A DNA stretch of 64,000 nucleotides. Origin: Falsirhodobacter algicola (GTDB lineage: Bacteria; Pseudomonadota; Alphaproteobacteria; Rhodobacterales; Rhodobacteraceae). The notes below the pieces were generated by a model that saw only the letters and a list, made by a program, of their open reading frames with translations, did not search any database and had not been told where the DNA came from. Positions 30,594 through 40,431 of the stretch are shown here, in pieces (position 1 is the first letter of the stretch; each line of letters starts with the position of its first letter). The stretch is from assembly GCF_018279165.1 (NCBI RefSeq), contig NZ_CP047289.1:62001-126000 (forward strand), written 5' to 3'. The position numbers were made by a program, and so were the translations under genes.

Positions 30594-32840
30594 TCAGCGC
30601 TCGTCGCCGGACTGGGTCGCCAGCCATGCGATCACCGGCTCGCGCACACTGTCGTGATCCAGCATCGCCGCGTCGATCACGGCGCGCAGACCGGCAAGGT
30701 CGATCCGGCGCAGCAGCGTCTTGACCGGCCCGATGGAGGCGGGGCGCATCGACAGCGTGCGGATGCCCATGGCGGCGAAGCACATCGCCTCGATCGGGCG
30801 GCCCGCATCCTCGCCGCAGAAGGAGAGAGGCACGCCATGTTCCTCGCAGCGGGCGACGATGCGGCGCACGAATTCGAGGAAGGCCGCCGAGAGCGTGTCG
30901 TAGCGGCGGCGCACGCGCTCGTTCTCGCGGTCGGCGGCAAAGAAGAACTGCTTCAGATCGTTCCCACCGATGGAGATGAAATCCACATCGCGGAAGAAAT
31001 GATCGGGCGCGAAGGCCAGCGCCGGGGTTTCCAGCATGGTGCCGATGCGCAGCCCTTCGGGAACGGGATGGCCGAGGGCGCGCTCCCGCTCCATCTCGCG
31101 CAGCAAAAGCGCGCGGGCCTCGCGGTATTCCGACCCCTCGGCGATGAAGGGGAACATCACCGACATCGGCCGCGTGCCATGCGCCCGGATCAGCGCCTGA
31201 AGCTGCATCCGCAGCACGCCCGGTTTGTCGAGGCCCACGCGGATCGCGCGCCAGCCCATCGCGGGGTTCGGCTCATCCTGCGGCTTCATATAGGGCAGAA
31301 CCTTGTCCGACCCGATGTCGAGGGTGCGGAACGTGACCGTGCGGCCCTTTGCGGCATCCAGAACGCGCGTGTAGATGCGCGCCAGTTCCGCCCGCTTCGG
31401 CATCTGGTTGCGGATCAGAAACTGCAACTCGGTCCGGAACAGGCCCACGCTTTCGGCGCCGGAATGTTCGAGCGAGGGCAGGTCCGCCATCAGACCCGCA
31501 TTCATGTGCAGCGCCGTGACCGTGCCGCATCGGGATTGCGCCGGAAGCTGCCGCAGCGAGGCATACCGTTCCTGCGCCTGTGCCTGCATCGCCATCTTGT
31601 CGCGAAAGGCCCTTGTGATCGTTTCCTCAGGGCGCAGATGGGCCAGACCCTGATCACCGTCCACCAAGATCGGATCACCGTTCAGTGCTTCGGCCGTGAT
31701 ATTGGCCGCGTGGATCACCAGCGGAATGGCCAGCGCGCGCGCCACCACCGCGGCATGGCTGCCGACTGAGCCTTCCTCCAGCACGATGCCGCGCAGCTTG
31801 CGCCCGTAATCCAGAAGCTCCGCCGGGCCGATGTTGCGCGCGACTAGCACGGGATCGGGCGGCATCTCGGCGCCGGTGTCGCGGCCCTGACCCGTCAGGA
31901 TGCGCAGCAGGCGGTTCGCCAGATCGTCCAGATCGTGCAGACGGTCGCGCAGATAGGCGTCGGGCACCGCCTCCATCCGGGCGCGGGCGGCGGATTGTTC
32001 CTTCTGAACCGCCGCTTCGGCCGACAGGCCGCGGGTGATGTCCTCCTCCATGCGGCGCAGCCAGCCGCGGGAATTGGCGAACATGCGGTAGGCTTCCAGA
32101 ACCTGCCGCTGCTCCTTGTCCAGCGAGGCGAGCGAGAGAAGATCGTCCACCGACACGCGCAGTTTGGCGACGGCGGCGCGGATGCGCTCGATCTCGGTCA
32201 GGGGATCGTCGGCGACGGGGTTGGTGACGACGACCCGCGGCTCATGCAGCCAGACGCAGCCCTCGGCCGCGCCCTCTTGGCCGATGCTGCCGCGGAACAG
32301 GACGGGATGGGTGTGCTTGGGGGCCACGCCGTCATCGCCGTTGAAGGCGCCAAGCTCGGCCATCTCGGCCAGAACCATGGCGACGACCTCGAGGGCGTCC
32401 ACCTCGTCCTCGGCATAGGTGCGGGCGGTCTTGGACTGCACGACAAGCACGCCCAGCCGTTCGCCAACCCGCTGGATCGGCACGCCGAGAAAGGCCGAAT
32501 AGGCCTCCTCGCCGGTTTCGGGCATGTAGCGGAAGCCCTTGGCGGCGGGGGCGTTCGCGGTCTTGAGGGGTTTGCCCGTCCGCGCCACCTGACCGACCAG
32601 ACCTTCGCCGAGTTTCAGGCGGGTCTGGTGCACGGCCTCGGGCTTCAGCCCTTCGGTGGAGCACAGCTCCAGCGTTTCGCGGTCGCGGAAGAGGTAGATC
32701 GAGCACACCTCCGACCGCATCGAATCCGCGATCAGGTGGGTGATGCGGTCCAGACGGTCCTGCCCTTGGCCGGGCAGGGCCAGACTGTCGCGCAGGCGGC
32801 GCAGAAGTCGGCGGCTGTCACTGTCGCTGCGTTCCGGCAC
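30594..32840 (-). CDS. ptsP: PEP-protein phosphotransferase of the nitrogen PTS (EI-Ntr)
   Basis: A 748-residue protein: an N-terminal GAF domain (about 20-160) followed by an enzyme I module. The phosphorylated His is in GSVGSHAAVVARAL, and the PEP-binding barrel has MFPFIAEGSEYREA, IGTMLETPAL and FISIGGNDLKQF with the catalytic Cys in SFCGEDA. It transfers phosphate from PEP to NPr and EIIA-Ntr, sensing nitrogen and carbon status (glutamine via GAF in other species). No NPr or EIIA gene lies here. It follows lysC, 21 bp apart. Confidence 0.94.
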   Translation of the reverse strand: MPERSDSDSRRLLRRLRDSLALPGQGQDRLDRITHLIADSMRSEVCSIYLFRDRETLELCSTEGLKPEAVHQTRLKLGEGLVGQVARTGKPLKTANAPAAKGFRYMPETGEEAYSAFLGVPIQRVGERLGVLVVQSKTARTYAEDEVDALEVVAMVLAEMAELGAFNGDDGVAPKHTHPVLFRGSIGQEGAAEGCVWLHEPRVVVTNPVADDPLTEIERIRAAVAKLRVSVDDLLSLASLDKEQRQVLEAYRMFANSRGWLRRMEEDITRGLSAEAAVQKEQSAARARMEAVPDAYLRDRLHDLDDLANRLLRILTGQGRDTGAEMPPDPVLVARNIGPAELLDYGRKLRGIVLEEGSVGSHAAVVARALAIPLVIHAANITAEALNGDPILVDGDQGLAHLRPEETITRAFRDKMAMQAQAQERYASLRQLPAQSRCGTVTALHMNAGLMADLPSLEHSGAESVGLFRTELQFLIRNQMPKRAELARIYTRVLDAAKGRTVTFRTLDIGSDKVLPYMKPQDEPNPAMGWRAIRVGLDKPGVLRMQLQALIRAHGTRPMSVMFPFIAEGSEYREARALLLREMERERALGHPVPEGLRIGTMLETPALAFAPDHFFRDVDFISIGGNDLKQFFFAADRENERVRRRYDTLSAAFLEFVRRIVARCEEHGVPLSFCGEDAGRPIEAMCFAAMGIRTLSMRPASIGPVKTLLRRIDLAGLRAVIDAAMLDHDSVREPVIAWLATQSGDER

Positions 32841-32861
32841 GTTGCCCCCCGGTGGGCCTGC

Positions 32862-34121
32862 TCAGGCCTTCTCCAACTCGAATGCATCATGGAGCGCCTG
32901 AACGGCAAGTTCCATATATTTCCGGTCGATCAGGACCGAAATCTTGATCTCGGAGGTGGAGATGACCTTGATGTTGATCCCGTCGGCCGACAGCGCCCGG
33001 AACATCCGCGCCGCGACGCCCGCATGGGACCGCATGCCGATCCCGACGACCGAGACCTTGGCCACGTCTTCGTCGATGATCAGCTCGTCATACTTGATCA
33101 GGTCCTTGGCCTGCGCCTCTTCCAGCGCCTTCTTGGCCCGCGCGACCTGATTGATCGGGCAGGAGAAGGTCATGTCCGTGACGGCGCCGGGATGGGCCTC
33201 GTCGTAATCCTTCTCGGAGATGTTCTGGACGATCATGTCCACGTTGATCCCCGCATCGGCCAGCGGCCCGAAGATGCCGGAGGCGACGCCCGGGCGGTCT
33301 TCGATCGTGAACAGCGTGATCTTCGCCTCTTCGCGCGAATAGGCGACGCCCGAAACTACTTTCGATTCCATGATATCATCCTCGTCGCAGACCAGCGTTC
33401 CAGAAGTCTCATCCGTGTCCTCGAAGGAGGACAGCACCCGCAGCTTCACCTTGTAGCGCATCGCCAGTTCCACCGAACGGGTCTGCAGCACTTTGGCACC
33501 AAGGCTCGCCAGTTCCAGCATCTCCTCGAAGGCGATGCGGTCCAGCTTCTTGGCCTTGGAGGTGATGCGCGGATCGGTCGTGTAGATGCCGTCGACATCG
33601 GTGTAGATGTCGCAGCGTTCGGCCGCGAAGGCCGCGGCGAAGGCCACCGCCGTCGTATCCGAACCGCCCCGGCCCAGCGTGGTGATCCGCCCCTCGGGCG
33701 AGACGCCCTGGAAGCCGGCGACCACCGCGACCTTGAAGCCTTCGGCAAATTTGGCGTCGATATTTTCGCGCGGGATGTCCACGAAACGGGCCGAGGAATG
33801 GGCGGAGGTGGTGTTGATCGGCACCTGCCAGCCCTGCCACGACCGGGCGGGCACATCCATTTCCTGCAGCGTCAGGGCCATCAGCCCCGCCGTGACGTTT
33901 TCCCCCGAGGCGACGACGGCGTCGTATTCGCGCGCATCGAACAGCGGCGAGGTCTGTTCGACCCAGCCCACGAGCTCATTCGTCTTGCCCGACATGGCGG
34001 AGACGATGACGATGACGTCGTATCCGCGTTCCACCTCTTTCTTGACCTTCTCGGCCGCATTCTTGATGCGGGCGAGATCGGCCACCGAGGTGCCCCCGAA
34101 TTTCATGACGAGAAGTGGCAT
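32862..34121 (-). CDS. lysC: Aspartate kinase
   Basis: A 419-residue monofunctional enzyme phosphorylating aspartate, the entry to lysine, threonine and methionine synthesis. MKFGGTSVADLARIKN opens the kinase domain; TTLGRGGSDTTAVAFA and DVDGIYTTDPR follow. Two C-terminal ACT domains (about 270-419; FTIEDRPGVASGIF and VVGIGMRSHAGVAAR) give feedback control. ATG 34121 starts directly at the kinase strand; longer upstream frames lack homology. Confidence 0.96.
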   Translation of the reverse strand: MPLLVMKFGGTSVADLARIKNAAEKVKKEVERGYDVIVIVSAMSGKTNELVGWVEQTSPLFDAREYDAVVASGENVTAGLMALTLQEMDVPARSWQGWQVPINTTSAHSSARFVDIPRENIDAKFAEGFKVAVVAGFQGVSPEGRITTLGRGGSDTTAVAFAAAFAAERCDIYTDVDGIYTTDPRITSKAKKLDRIAFEEMLELASLGAKVLQTRSVELAMRYKVKLRVLSSFEDTDETSGTLVCDEDDIMESKVVSGVAYSREEAKITLFTIEDRPGVASGIFGPLADAGINVDMIVQNISEKDYDEAHPGAVTDMTFSCPINQVARAKKALEEAQAKDLIKYDELIIDEDVAKVSVVGIGMRSHAGVAARMFRALSADGINIKVISTSEIKISVLIDRKYMELAVQALHDAFELEKA

Positions 34122-34201
34122 GGTCCCCCCTCTGCCGGACATACGCCGCACCCCATATCCCCCTGTTTCGCCAAGGGCAAGCATCCGCAGCACCCGATCG
34201 C

Positions 34202-35077
34202 TCAGGACAGGTAATGATCCTCGGCCTGCGGGGGCGGCGGTGCGGGGCGGCCCAGATGCGGCGCAAGGCTGATTTCGGCGGTGCGGCAGATGGCGTCCAA
34301 GGGCAGGGCGTTGTCGGTGCGGGCGAAGGGTTCGACCAATTCCTCGGTCACTTCGGCCAGCCCCATGAACACATAGGCGATGGTCGCGGCGAAGACCGGC
34401 GTCATCCAGCCGGCCGGTTCGATCAGCGACAGCGGCACCAGCAGGCAATAGATCCATGTGGTGCGGTAGATCAGCAGCGAATAGGCGAAGGGCAGGGGCG
34501 TCAGCGCGATCTTTTCGCAGCCGGTCTGGTGATGGGCCATATGGCCGAGCCGCTCGCTCAGGGCGCGGCGGGCGATGGGGTCGGGAATCGCGGCGATGCG
34601 CTGGGCCATGCGGTCCAAGACGGCGCAGGGCGGATGGGGGGCCTCGGCCAGATCGGCATCGGGGCCGAGCGCCGCCAGCGCCGCCGCATCGGGCGGGATC
34701 TGGCGCAGGAACAGGCGCAGCAGATGCATATGCCCCTCGGCCAGCGCGATCAGCCGCCGGTCGCCCCCGGCCATCACCTCCACCTCGCGGGCGAAGGCGC
34801 GGATCTCGGCCAGCAGCAGCCCGATCAGGGTCCGCGCCTCCCACCAGCGGTTGTAGGCGGCGTTGTTGCGGAACCCGAGGAACAGCGACAGCGCGACCCC
34901 GAACGCGCCGAAGGCGGCGGCGGTCGGGTGCTGAAGGGGCGTGACCCAGCGGTCGAAGCCCATTTCCGCCAGCGCCGCCGCCGCGACCACCGCGACCCGC
35001 CACCAGATCCGGGGCAGGATCGCCCCCCGGACCGCGAAGAGCACATCATGCGGGCGGGGGCGGCGGCGGGTGATCAT
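34202..35077 (-). CDS. Bestrophin-like channel family protein
   Basis: A 291-residue membrane protein of the bestrophin/UPF0187 family. The hallmark region FLGFRNNAAYNRWWEAR lies after the second helix, and later FVFMG-like VFMGLAEVTEELVEPF and DNALPLDAICR match family blocks. Bacterial homologues form pentameric ion channels. The start is ATG 35077, 1 bp before the purD stop region. Its ion and physiological role are unknown. Confidence 0.88.
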   Translation of the reverse strand: MITRRRPRPHDVLFAVRGAILPRIWWRVAVVAAAALAEMGFDRWVTPLQHPTAAAFGAFGVALSLFLGFRNNAAYNRWWEARTLIGLLLAEIRAFAREVEVMAGGDRRLIALAEGHMHLLRLFLRQIPPDAAALAALGPDADLAEAPHPPCAVLDRMAQRIAAIPDPIARRALSERLGHMAHHQTGCEKIALTPLPFAYSLLIYRTTWIYCLLVPLSLIEPAGWMTPVFAATIAYVFMGLAEVTEELVEPFARTDNALPLDAICRTAEISLAPHLGRPAPPPPQAEDHYLS

Positions 35078-35078
35078 G

Positions 35079-36341
35079 CTAGACCGCGCGCCAGCCGATA
35101 TCGCGCCGTGCAAAGCCCTCGGGCCAGTCGATCGCATCCACCATGCGGTAGGCGTCGGCCTGCGCCTCGGCCAGCGTCGCGCCGCGGGCGGTGACGTTCA
35201 GAACCCGCCCCCCCACGGCCACGATGCGGCCGTCCTTCTGCGCGGTGCCCGCATGGAACACCATCTGGCGGCTCGTCTCCTCCAGCGCGTCGAGGCCGCG
35301 GATCTCGCTGCCCTTCTCGTAGGTGCCGGGATAGCCGCGCGCGGCCATCACCACCGTCAGCGCGTGATCGTCGGCCCAGTTCACCTGCGCCTCGGCCAGC
35401 GTGCCATCGGCGCAAGCCAGCATCAGATCGAGCGCCTGCGCGCCAAGGCGCATCATCAGCACCTGCGCCTCGGGATCGCCGAAGCGGGCATTGTATTCCA
35501 CGAGGCGCGGCACGCCGTCCTTGATCATCAGCCCGGCATAGATCACGCCCTGATAGGGGGTGCCGCGCCGCGCCAGTTCGCGCATGCAGGGGATCACGAT
35601 CCCGTCCAGCGCGCGCTGGGCCACCGCGCCCTCCAGCACCGGGGCGGGGGAATAGGCGCCCATGCCGCCGGTATTGGGACCGGCATCGCCGTCGAAGGCG
35701 CGCTTGTGATCCTGCGCGGTGCCGATGGGCAGGCAGGTCGTCCCATCCGTCAGGATGAAGTAGGAGGCCTCTTCGCCCTCCATGAACTCTTCGATCACGA
35801 CCTCGGCCCCGGCGGCACCGAATTCGCCGCCGAACATGTCGTCGATCGCGGCCAGCGCCTCATCCTCGGTCAGGGCGACGATCACGCCCTTGCCGGCGGC
35901 CAGACCATCGGCCTTCACCACGATCGGGGCCCCTTGCGCGCGGATATAGGCGCGGGCGGGCTCGGCCTCGGTGAAGCGGGCATAGGCGGCGGTGTCGGCC
36001 CCGGCGGCGTCGCACAACTCCTTGGTGAAGGCCTTGGAGGCCTCGATCCGGGCGGCGGCGGCCGAGGGGCCGAAGGTCAGGATACCGGCGGCGCGCGTGG
36101 CATCGGCCACACCGGCGGCCAGCGGGGCCTCGGGGCCGACGATCACGAAATCGATCGTATTGGCCGAACAGAACTCCACCACCGCGGCGCCGTCCATGAT
36201 GTCGAGCGCGGCACATTCGGCCAGCGCCGCGATCCCGGCATTGCCCGGCGCGACGATCAGCCGGTCGCATCGTGGGTTCTGCTTCACCGCCCAAGCGAGC
36301 GCATGTTCCCGCCCGCCGCTGCCCAGAATAAGGATGTTCAT
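35079..36341 (-). CDS. purD: Phosphoribosylamine-glycine ligase
   Basis: A 420-residue ATP-grasp ligase for the second step of purine synthesis, consuming the PurF product. The N-domain motif MNILILGSGGREHALAW, the ATP loop VVKADGLAAGKGVIVA and the metal-binding VEYNARFGDPEAQ are intact. Divergent from xseA across 69 bp. Confidence 0.97.
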   Translation of the reverse strand: MNILILGSGGREHALAWAVKQNPRCDRLIVAPGNAGIAALAECAALDIMDGAAVVEFCSANTIDFVIVGPEAPLAAGVADATRAAGILTFGPSAAAARIEASKAFTKELCDAAGADTAAYARFTEAEPARAYIRAQGAPIVVKADGLAAGKGVIVALTEDEALAAIDDMFGGEFGAAGAEVVIEEFMEGEEASYFILTDGTTCLPIGTAQDHKRAFDGDAGPNTGGMGAYSPAPVLEGAVAQRALDGIVIPCMRELARRGTPYQGVIYAGLMIKDGVPRLVEYNARFGDPEAQVLMMRLGAQALDLMLACADGTLAEAQVNWADDHALTVVMAARGYPGTYEKGSEIRGLDALEETSRQMVFHAGTAQKDGRIVAVGGRVLNVTARGATLAEAQADAYRMVDAIDWPEGFARRDIGWRAV

Positions 36342-36410
36342 CGCGCCCCCGCTTGGCCTTTTCGCGCGTCCGTTCTAGGGTCGCACCCATTGAACCGCAA
36401 GAAGGCCATC

Positions 36411-37937
36411 ATGGATCTGTTCGAAGCGCCCGACGATAACGCCCATGATTTCACCGTATCCGAGCTGTCGGGTGCGGTGAAGCGCGTGATCGAAGGCGAA
36501 TTCGGTCAGGTCCGCGTCCGGGGGGAGATCGGCCGCGTCTCGCGTCCGGCCTCGGGGCATCTCTATTACGATCTGAAGGACGACCGTTCGGTCATCGCCG
36601 CGATCACATGGAAGGGGCAGGCCGCGCGCCTTGCCGTCCGCCCCGAAGAGGGGATGGAGGTGATCGCGACCGGCCGGATGACCACCTTTCCCGGCCAGTC
36701 GAAATATCAGCTGATCGTGGACGACATCCGCCCCGCCGGGGCGGGTGCGCTGATGGCCATGCTGGAAAAGCGCCGCAAGGCGCTGGCCGCCGAGGGGCTG
36801 TTCGACGCCGCGCGCAAGCGCCCGCTGCCGGCGCTGCCGGGGGTGATCGGGGTCGTCACCTCGCCCTCGGGGGCGGTGATCCGCGACATCCTGCACCGGC
36901 TGCGCGATCGGTTTCCCCGCCATGTGCTGATCTGGCCCGTCGCCGTGCAGGGCGAACGGTGCGCCGCCGAGGTGGCCGCCGCGATCCGGGGCTTCAACGC
37001 GCTGCCCGCAGGCGGGCCGATCCCGCGCCCGGATCTGCTGATCGTGGCGCGCGGCGGCGGCAGCCTCGAGGATCTGTGGGGCTTCAACGAAGAGATCGTG
37101 GTGCGTGCGGCGGCCGAAAGCGTCATCCCCCTCATCTCGGCCGTGGGGCATGAGACGGACACCACGCTGATCGACCATGCCGCCGATCACCGCGCCCCGA
37201 CGCCCACGGCGGCGGCCGAACGCGCCGTGCCGGTGCGGGTGGAGCTTTTGGCCGCGGTGGATGCGCGCGCGGCCAGCTTGTCGCGCTGCGTGGCGGCGGG
37301 ATTCGTGAACCGGGCGCAGCGGCTGCGCGATCTGGCCCGCGCCTTGCCGCGGCCCGAGACGCTGACGCAGACGGCGGCGCAGCGGCACGATTTGTGGGCG
37401 GGGCGGCTGGACGGCGCGCTGGGCGTCGGGGTCAGTGCCCGCCGCGCGCGGCTGACGGAACTCTCGGTGCATCTGCGCCCCCGGCTCTTGGCGGATCTGG
37501 CGGCCCGCGGGCGGGAGCGGCTGGACGGGCGGCTGCGCGCCCTCGAGACCTGCACCCGGCGCGGTCAGGAACGCGCCCGCGAGCGGCTGGCCGCCCAGCG
37601 GCTGACCCTGCGCGGCACCGAGCGGGAGATCGCGCGGGGCCGTCAGGCGCTGTCGGCGCTGGAGGCGCGGCTGAACGCGGCGCCCGCCCTGCGGCTGCGC
37701 GCCCTGTCCGAACGGCTGGAGGGGGTGGACCGTCTGCGCCAGACCCTCGGCTATCACGAGACGCTGGCCCGCGGCTATGCGGTGATTCGCGGCGACGGAG
37801 AGGTCGTGACCAGCCGCGCCGCCGCCGAACAGGCGCAGGTGCTGGAGGCGCAGTTCCACGATGGCCGCGTCGTGCTGGGCGGCAAGCCCAAGCGTCCGCG
37901 CCGCCCGCCGCCGCAGCAGGGCCTTCTGGATCTGTGA
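36411..37937 (+). CDS. xseA: Exodeoxyribonuclease VII large subunit
   Basis: A 508-residue nuclease subunit that degrades single-stranded DNA. The N-terminal OB fold (15-110; FTVSELSGAVKRVIEG, GHLYYDLKDD) is followed by the catalytic domain with VVTSPSGAVIRDI, ARGGGSLEDLWGFNEE, SAVGHETDTTLIDHAAD and RAPTPTAAAE, then a long coiled-coil region and a C-terminal LARGYAVI segment. Start ATG 36411 has GAAGG seven bases upstream. xseB is not adjacent. Confidence 0.96.
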   Translation: MDLFEAPDDNAHDFTVSELSGAVKRVIEGEFGQVRVRGEIGRVSRPASGHLYYDLKDDRSVIAAITWKGQAARLAVRPEEGMEVIATGRMTTFPGQSKYQLIVDDIRPAGAGALMAMLEKRRKALAAEGLFDAARKRPLPALPGVIGVVTSPSGAVIRDILHRLRDRFPRHVLIWPVAVQGERCAAEVAAAIRGFNALPAGGPIPRPDLLIVARGGGSLEDLWGFNEEIVVRAAAESVIPLISAVGHETDTTLIDHAADHRAPTPTAAAERAVPVRVELLAAVDARAASLSRCVAAGFVNRAQRLRDLARALPRPETLTQTAAQRHDLWAGRLDGALGVGVSARRARLTELSVHLRPRLLADLAARGRERLDGRLRALETCTRRGQERARERLAAQRLTLRGTEREIARGRQALSALEARLNAAPALRLRALSERLEGVDRLRQTLGYHETLARGYAVIRGDGEVVTSRAAAEQAQVLEAQFHDGRVVLGGKPKRPRRPPPQQGLLDL

Positions 37938-37938
37938 T

Positions 37939-38334
37939 CTAGACGCCGACCTCGGGGCCGGGGCAGTGCAGCGGCTCGGTGGCGCGGGTCACCTCGGACA
38001 GGCCGCCGCCATCGGGGTGATTCATGTAACGGGCCGCCAGCCCGCCGCCATCTTCCCAGAAGGTCCAGCATTGCGGCTCTTCGCCGTCATAGGCGAAACA
38101 GATCTGATCGTCCTGCGGATACCAGCGGCCATATTGGCATTCGTCGCCCTCGAACGCCCAGACGACGCGGCGGCCCGGCAGATAGCGTTCGGTGCCGAAG
38201 GTCTGCCCGCCCAAGGCATAGGACAGGGTGCGGCCGGTGGCGAAACGCTCGAACTCGGCGGCGCTGAGGGGCGCTTGGGCGAATGCGGGGGCGGCAAGGC
38301 CCACCAGCAGCAGGGCCTGAATCATCGCGCGCAT
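37939..38334 (-). CDS. Small secreted protein of unknown function
   Basis: A 131-residue protein with a signal peptide (MRAMIQALLLVGLAAPAFA, cleavage likely after AFA-Q). The mature part has four cysteines and several aromatics (ECQYGRWYPQDDQICFAY, EPQCWTFWED), suggesting a disulfide-stabilised beta-sheet domain in the periplasm. No family is recognised with confidence. The start at 38334 has GGAG at proper spacing; the upstream ATG at 38340 would sit too close to it. Convergent with xseA; the stop is 1 bp past its end. Confidence 0.75.
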   Translation of the reverse strand: MRAMIQALLLVGLAAPAFAQAPLSAAEFERFATGRTLSYALGGQTFGTERYLPGRRVVWAFEGDECQYGRWYPQDDQICFAYDGEEPQCWTFWEDGGGLAARYMNHPDGGGLSEVTRATEPLHCPGPEVGV

Positions 38335-38414
38335 GGTCATCTCCTTCGGCTTGGCCGCAATGTGACAGGAAGCGCGCGGCAGGGAAAGCGGCGCGCGGGG
38401 CGGCGGGCGGGACG

Positions 38415-38443
38415 TTGCCACCGGACGCCAAAGCGCATAGGTG
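38415..38443 (+). promoter_or_regulatory. Candidate ftsY promoter
   Basis: TTGCCA (38415-38420) and TAGGTG (38438-38443) are spaced 17 bp, ending 32 bp before ftsY. It lies in the 141-bp divergent gap. The -10 is a weak match. Confidence 0.35.
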
Positions 38444-38475
38444 AAGGGGGAAATCCCAACCGATGCGAGGCCCCG

Positions 38476-39525
38476 ATGCCATCCTTCTTCAGCAAATTGC
38501 GCGCGCGGATGACTCGGTCCTCGGACAAGCTGGGCGAGGCGATCGACACCGTGGTGGCCCCGCCCGCCATCGAGGAGACGCCCCCCCCGGCGCCGTCCGC
38601 CGAGGCGCCGCACACGCCCCCCGCACCTGCACCTGCACCTGCACCGTCCAAGCCCGGCCTTCTGGGCCGCCTGATGGGCCGGGAGGAGCCGCGCCGCGAA
38701 TTCGACGATGCCATGCTCGAAGGGCTGGAGGAGGTTCTGATCGCCGCCGATATGGGGGTGGAGACATCGCTGCGCGTGGCGGCCAACATCGCCGAAGGCC
38801 GGTTCGGACGCCGCGTTTCCCCGACCGAAATCCGCGAGGCGCTGGCGGCCGAGGTCGCGCGCATCCTCGAACCCGTGGCCCGGCCCATGCCGCTTTTGCC
38901 GCAGCGTCCGCAGGTGGTGCTGGTCGTGGGGGTCAACGGATCGGGCAAGACCACGACGATCGGCAAGCTGGCCAGCCAGTTCCGCGCCGCCGGCAAGACG
39001 GTGGTGATCGCCGCGGGCGACACCTTCCGCGCCGCGGCGGTGGAGCAGCTTCAGGTCTGGGGCCAGCGCGCGGGTGTGCCGGTGATGACCGCGCCCGAAG
39101 GGTCGGACCCGGCCAGCCTTGCCTATGACGCGATGACCCGCGCCGAGGCGGAGGGGGCGGACCTTCTGATGATCGACACGGCGGGCCGTCTGCAGAACCG
39201 CGCCGACCTGATGGAGGAGCTGTCCAAGATCGTCCGCGTGATCCGCAAGAAGGACCCGAGCGCGCCGCACAACACGCTTCTGGTGCTGGATGCGACCACG
39301 GGCCAGAACGCGGTGGCGCAGGTGGAGATCTTCCGCCGCATCGCCGATGTCTCGGGCCTCGTTATGACCAAGCTGGACGGAACGGCGCGGGGCGGGGTGC
39401 TGGTGGCGCTGGCCGACAAGTTCGGCCTGCCGATCCACGCCATCGGCGTGGGTGAGCAGATCAACGATCTCTCCCCCTTCGACCCCGAGGACTTCGCCCG
39501 GGCATTGGTCGGCATCGACGGATGA
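38476..39525 (+). CDS. ftsY: Signal recognition particle receptor FtsY
   Basis: A 349-residue SRP GTPase that receives ribosome-SRP complexes at the inner membrane. The N-terminal region is short, with a Pro/Ala-rich linker (about 35-60) in place of the long acidic A domain of E. coli. The N domain has FDDAMLEGLEEVLIAADMG, and the G domain has GVNGSGKTTTIGKLA, DTFRAAAVEQL, DTAGRL and TKLDGTARGG. The downstream DMT transporter start overlaps the stop (ATGA). Confidence 0.96.
   Translation: MPSFFSKLRARMTRSSDKLGEAIDTVVAPPAIEETPPPAPSAEAPHTPPAPAPAPAPSKPGLLGRLMGREEPRREFDDAMLEGLEEVLIAADMGVETSLRVAANIAEGRFGRRVSPTEIREALAAEVARILEPVARPMPLLPQRPQVVLVVGVNGSGKTTTIGKLASQFRAAGKTVVIAAGDTFRAAAVEQLQVWGQRAGVPVMTAPEGSDPASLAYDAMTRAEAEGADLLMIDTAGRLQNRADLMEELSKIVRVIRKKDPSAPHNTLLVLDATTGQNAVAQVEIFRRIADVSGLVMTKLDGTARGGVLVALADKFGLPIHAIGVGEQINDLSPFDPEDFARALVGIDG
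38623..38645 (+). repeat. GCACCT hexanucleotide repeat in ftsY linker
   Basis: Three full GCACCT units plus GCACC encode an Ala-Pro run in the linker. A change in unit number would lengthen or shorten the linker in frame. Confidence 0.8.
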
Positions 39526-40421
39526 TCGCGTGGCTGGACGCGATTGCGGGCACCCAGATGGGGGCCCATGTCGCGATGGTTCTGGCGCTGGGTTCGGCCT
39601 TCGCCCATGCCTGTTTCGGCGCCCTGCAGAAGGGCCGCGCGGACCCATGGGTCAGCCGGGCCGCGATCGACATCTGGATGATCGCCTATACCCTGCCGCT
39701 GGCGCTGCTGGTGATGCCATGGCCGCAGGGCGGCGAATGGCTGATCCTCTTGGGGGCGGCGGGCATCCATTTCACCTACAAGGTCTTCATGGCCCGCGCG
39801 TACGAACGGGGGGCCTATACCGTCGTCTATCCGGTGGTGCGCGGCACGGGGCCGCTGGCGACGCTGGCCTTCGCCGCGATCCTGCTGGGCGAGCATTACA
39901 CCCCGGTCCAGTGGTTGGGCGTTGCGATCCTGTCGGGTGCGATCCTGTGGCTGGCGCGGCTGAACCTGCGGGCGGCGCCGTTGAACCGCCCGGCGCTGAT
40001 CGCGGCGCTGGGCTGGGCGGGGCTGACGGGGATCACGGTCGCGATCTACACCACCTACGATGCGTGGGGCATCCGGCTTTGGGAAAACCCCTTCGCCTTC
40101 GTGATCTGGTTCTTCCTCTTCACCTCGATCGACTTTCCGGTTCTGGTGACGTGGCGCCACCGGGCCGAGGGGCTTGGCCGCTGGGCGCGCCCGCTTCTGG
40201 CGCGGGGGGCGCTGGGTGCGCTGGTCGGCATCGTCAGCTTCGGCGGGGTGATGATCGGCACGCGCATCGGCAAGGTGGCCGAGGTGTCCTCGCTGCGCGA
40301 GACATCGACGCTCTTTGCCGCATTGATCGGATGGGTGGCCTTGGGCGAAAGATCGTCGGCGCCGCGCATCGTGCTGATGGCAGGAATCGCGGCGGGCGCG
40401 GTTCTGGTGCAACTGGGCTGA
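39522..40421 (+). CDS. DMT superfamily (EamA-type) transporter
   Basis: A 299-residue membrane protein with about ten helices in two EamA repeats (YTLPLALLVMP, and FVIWFFLFTSIDFPVLV in the second half). The VYPVVRGTGPLATLAFAAILLGEHYTP segment ends the first repeat as in family members; SSLRETSTLFAALIGWVALGER ends the second. Substrate unknown; such carriers export amino acids or metabolites. It overlaps ftsY by 4 bp and precedes yciB by 10 bp. Confidence 0.88.
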   Translation: MIAWLDAIAGTQMGAHVAMVLALGSAFAHACFGALQKGRADPWVSRAAIDIWMIAYTLPLALLVMPWPQGGEWLILLGAAGIHFTYKVFMARAYERGAYTVVYPVVRGTGPLATLAFAAILLGEHYTPVQWLGVAILSGAILWLARLNLRAAPLNRPALIAALGWAGLTGITVAIYTTYDAWGIRLWENPFAFVIWFFLFTSIDFPVLVTWRHRAEGLGRWARPLLARGALGALVGIVSFGGVMIGTRIGKVAEVSSLRETSTLFAALIGWVALGERSSAPRIVLMAGIAAGAVLVQLG

Positions 40422-40431
40422 AAGGGACGAC

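Noticed and set aside
38623-38645. GCACCT repeat as a possible phase-variation tract
   Set aside because: Unit is six bases, so changes stay in frame, and it is in an essential gene's linker.
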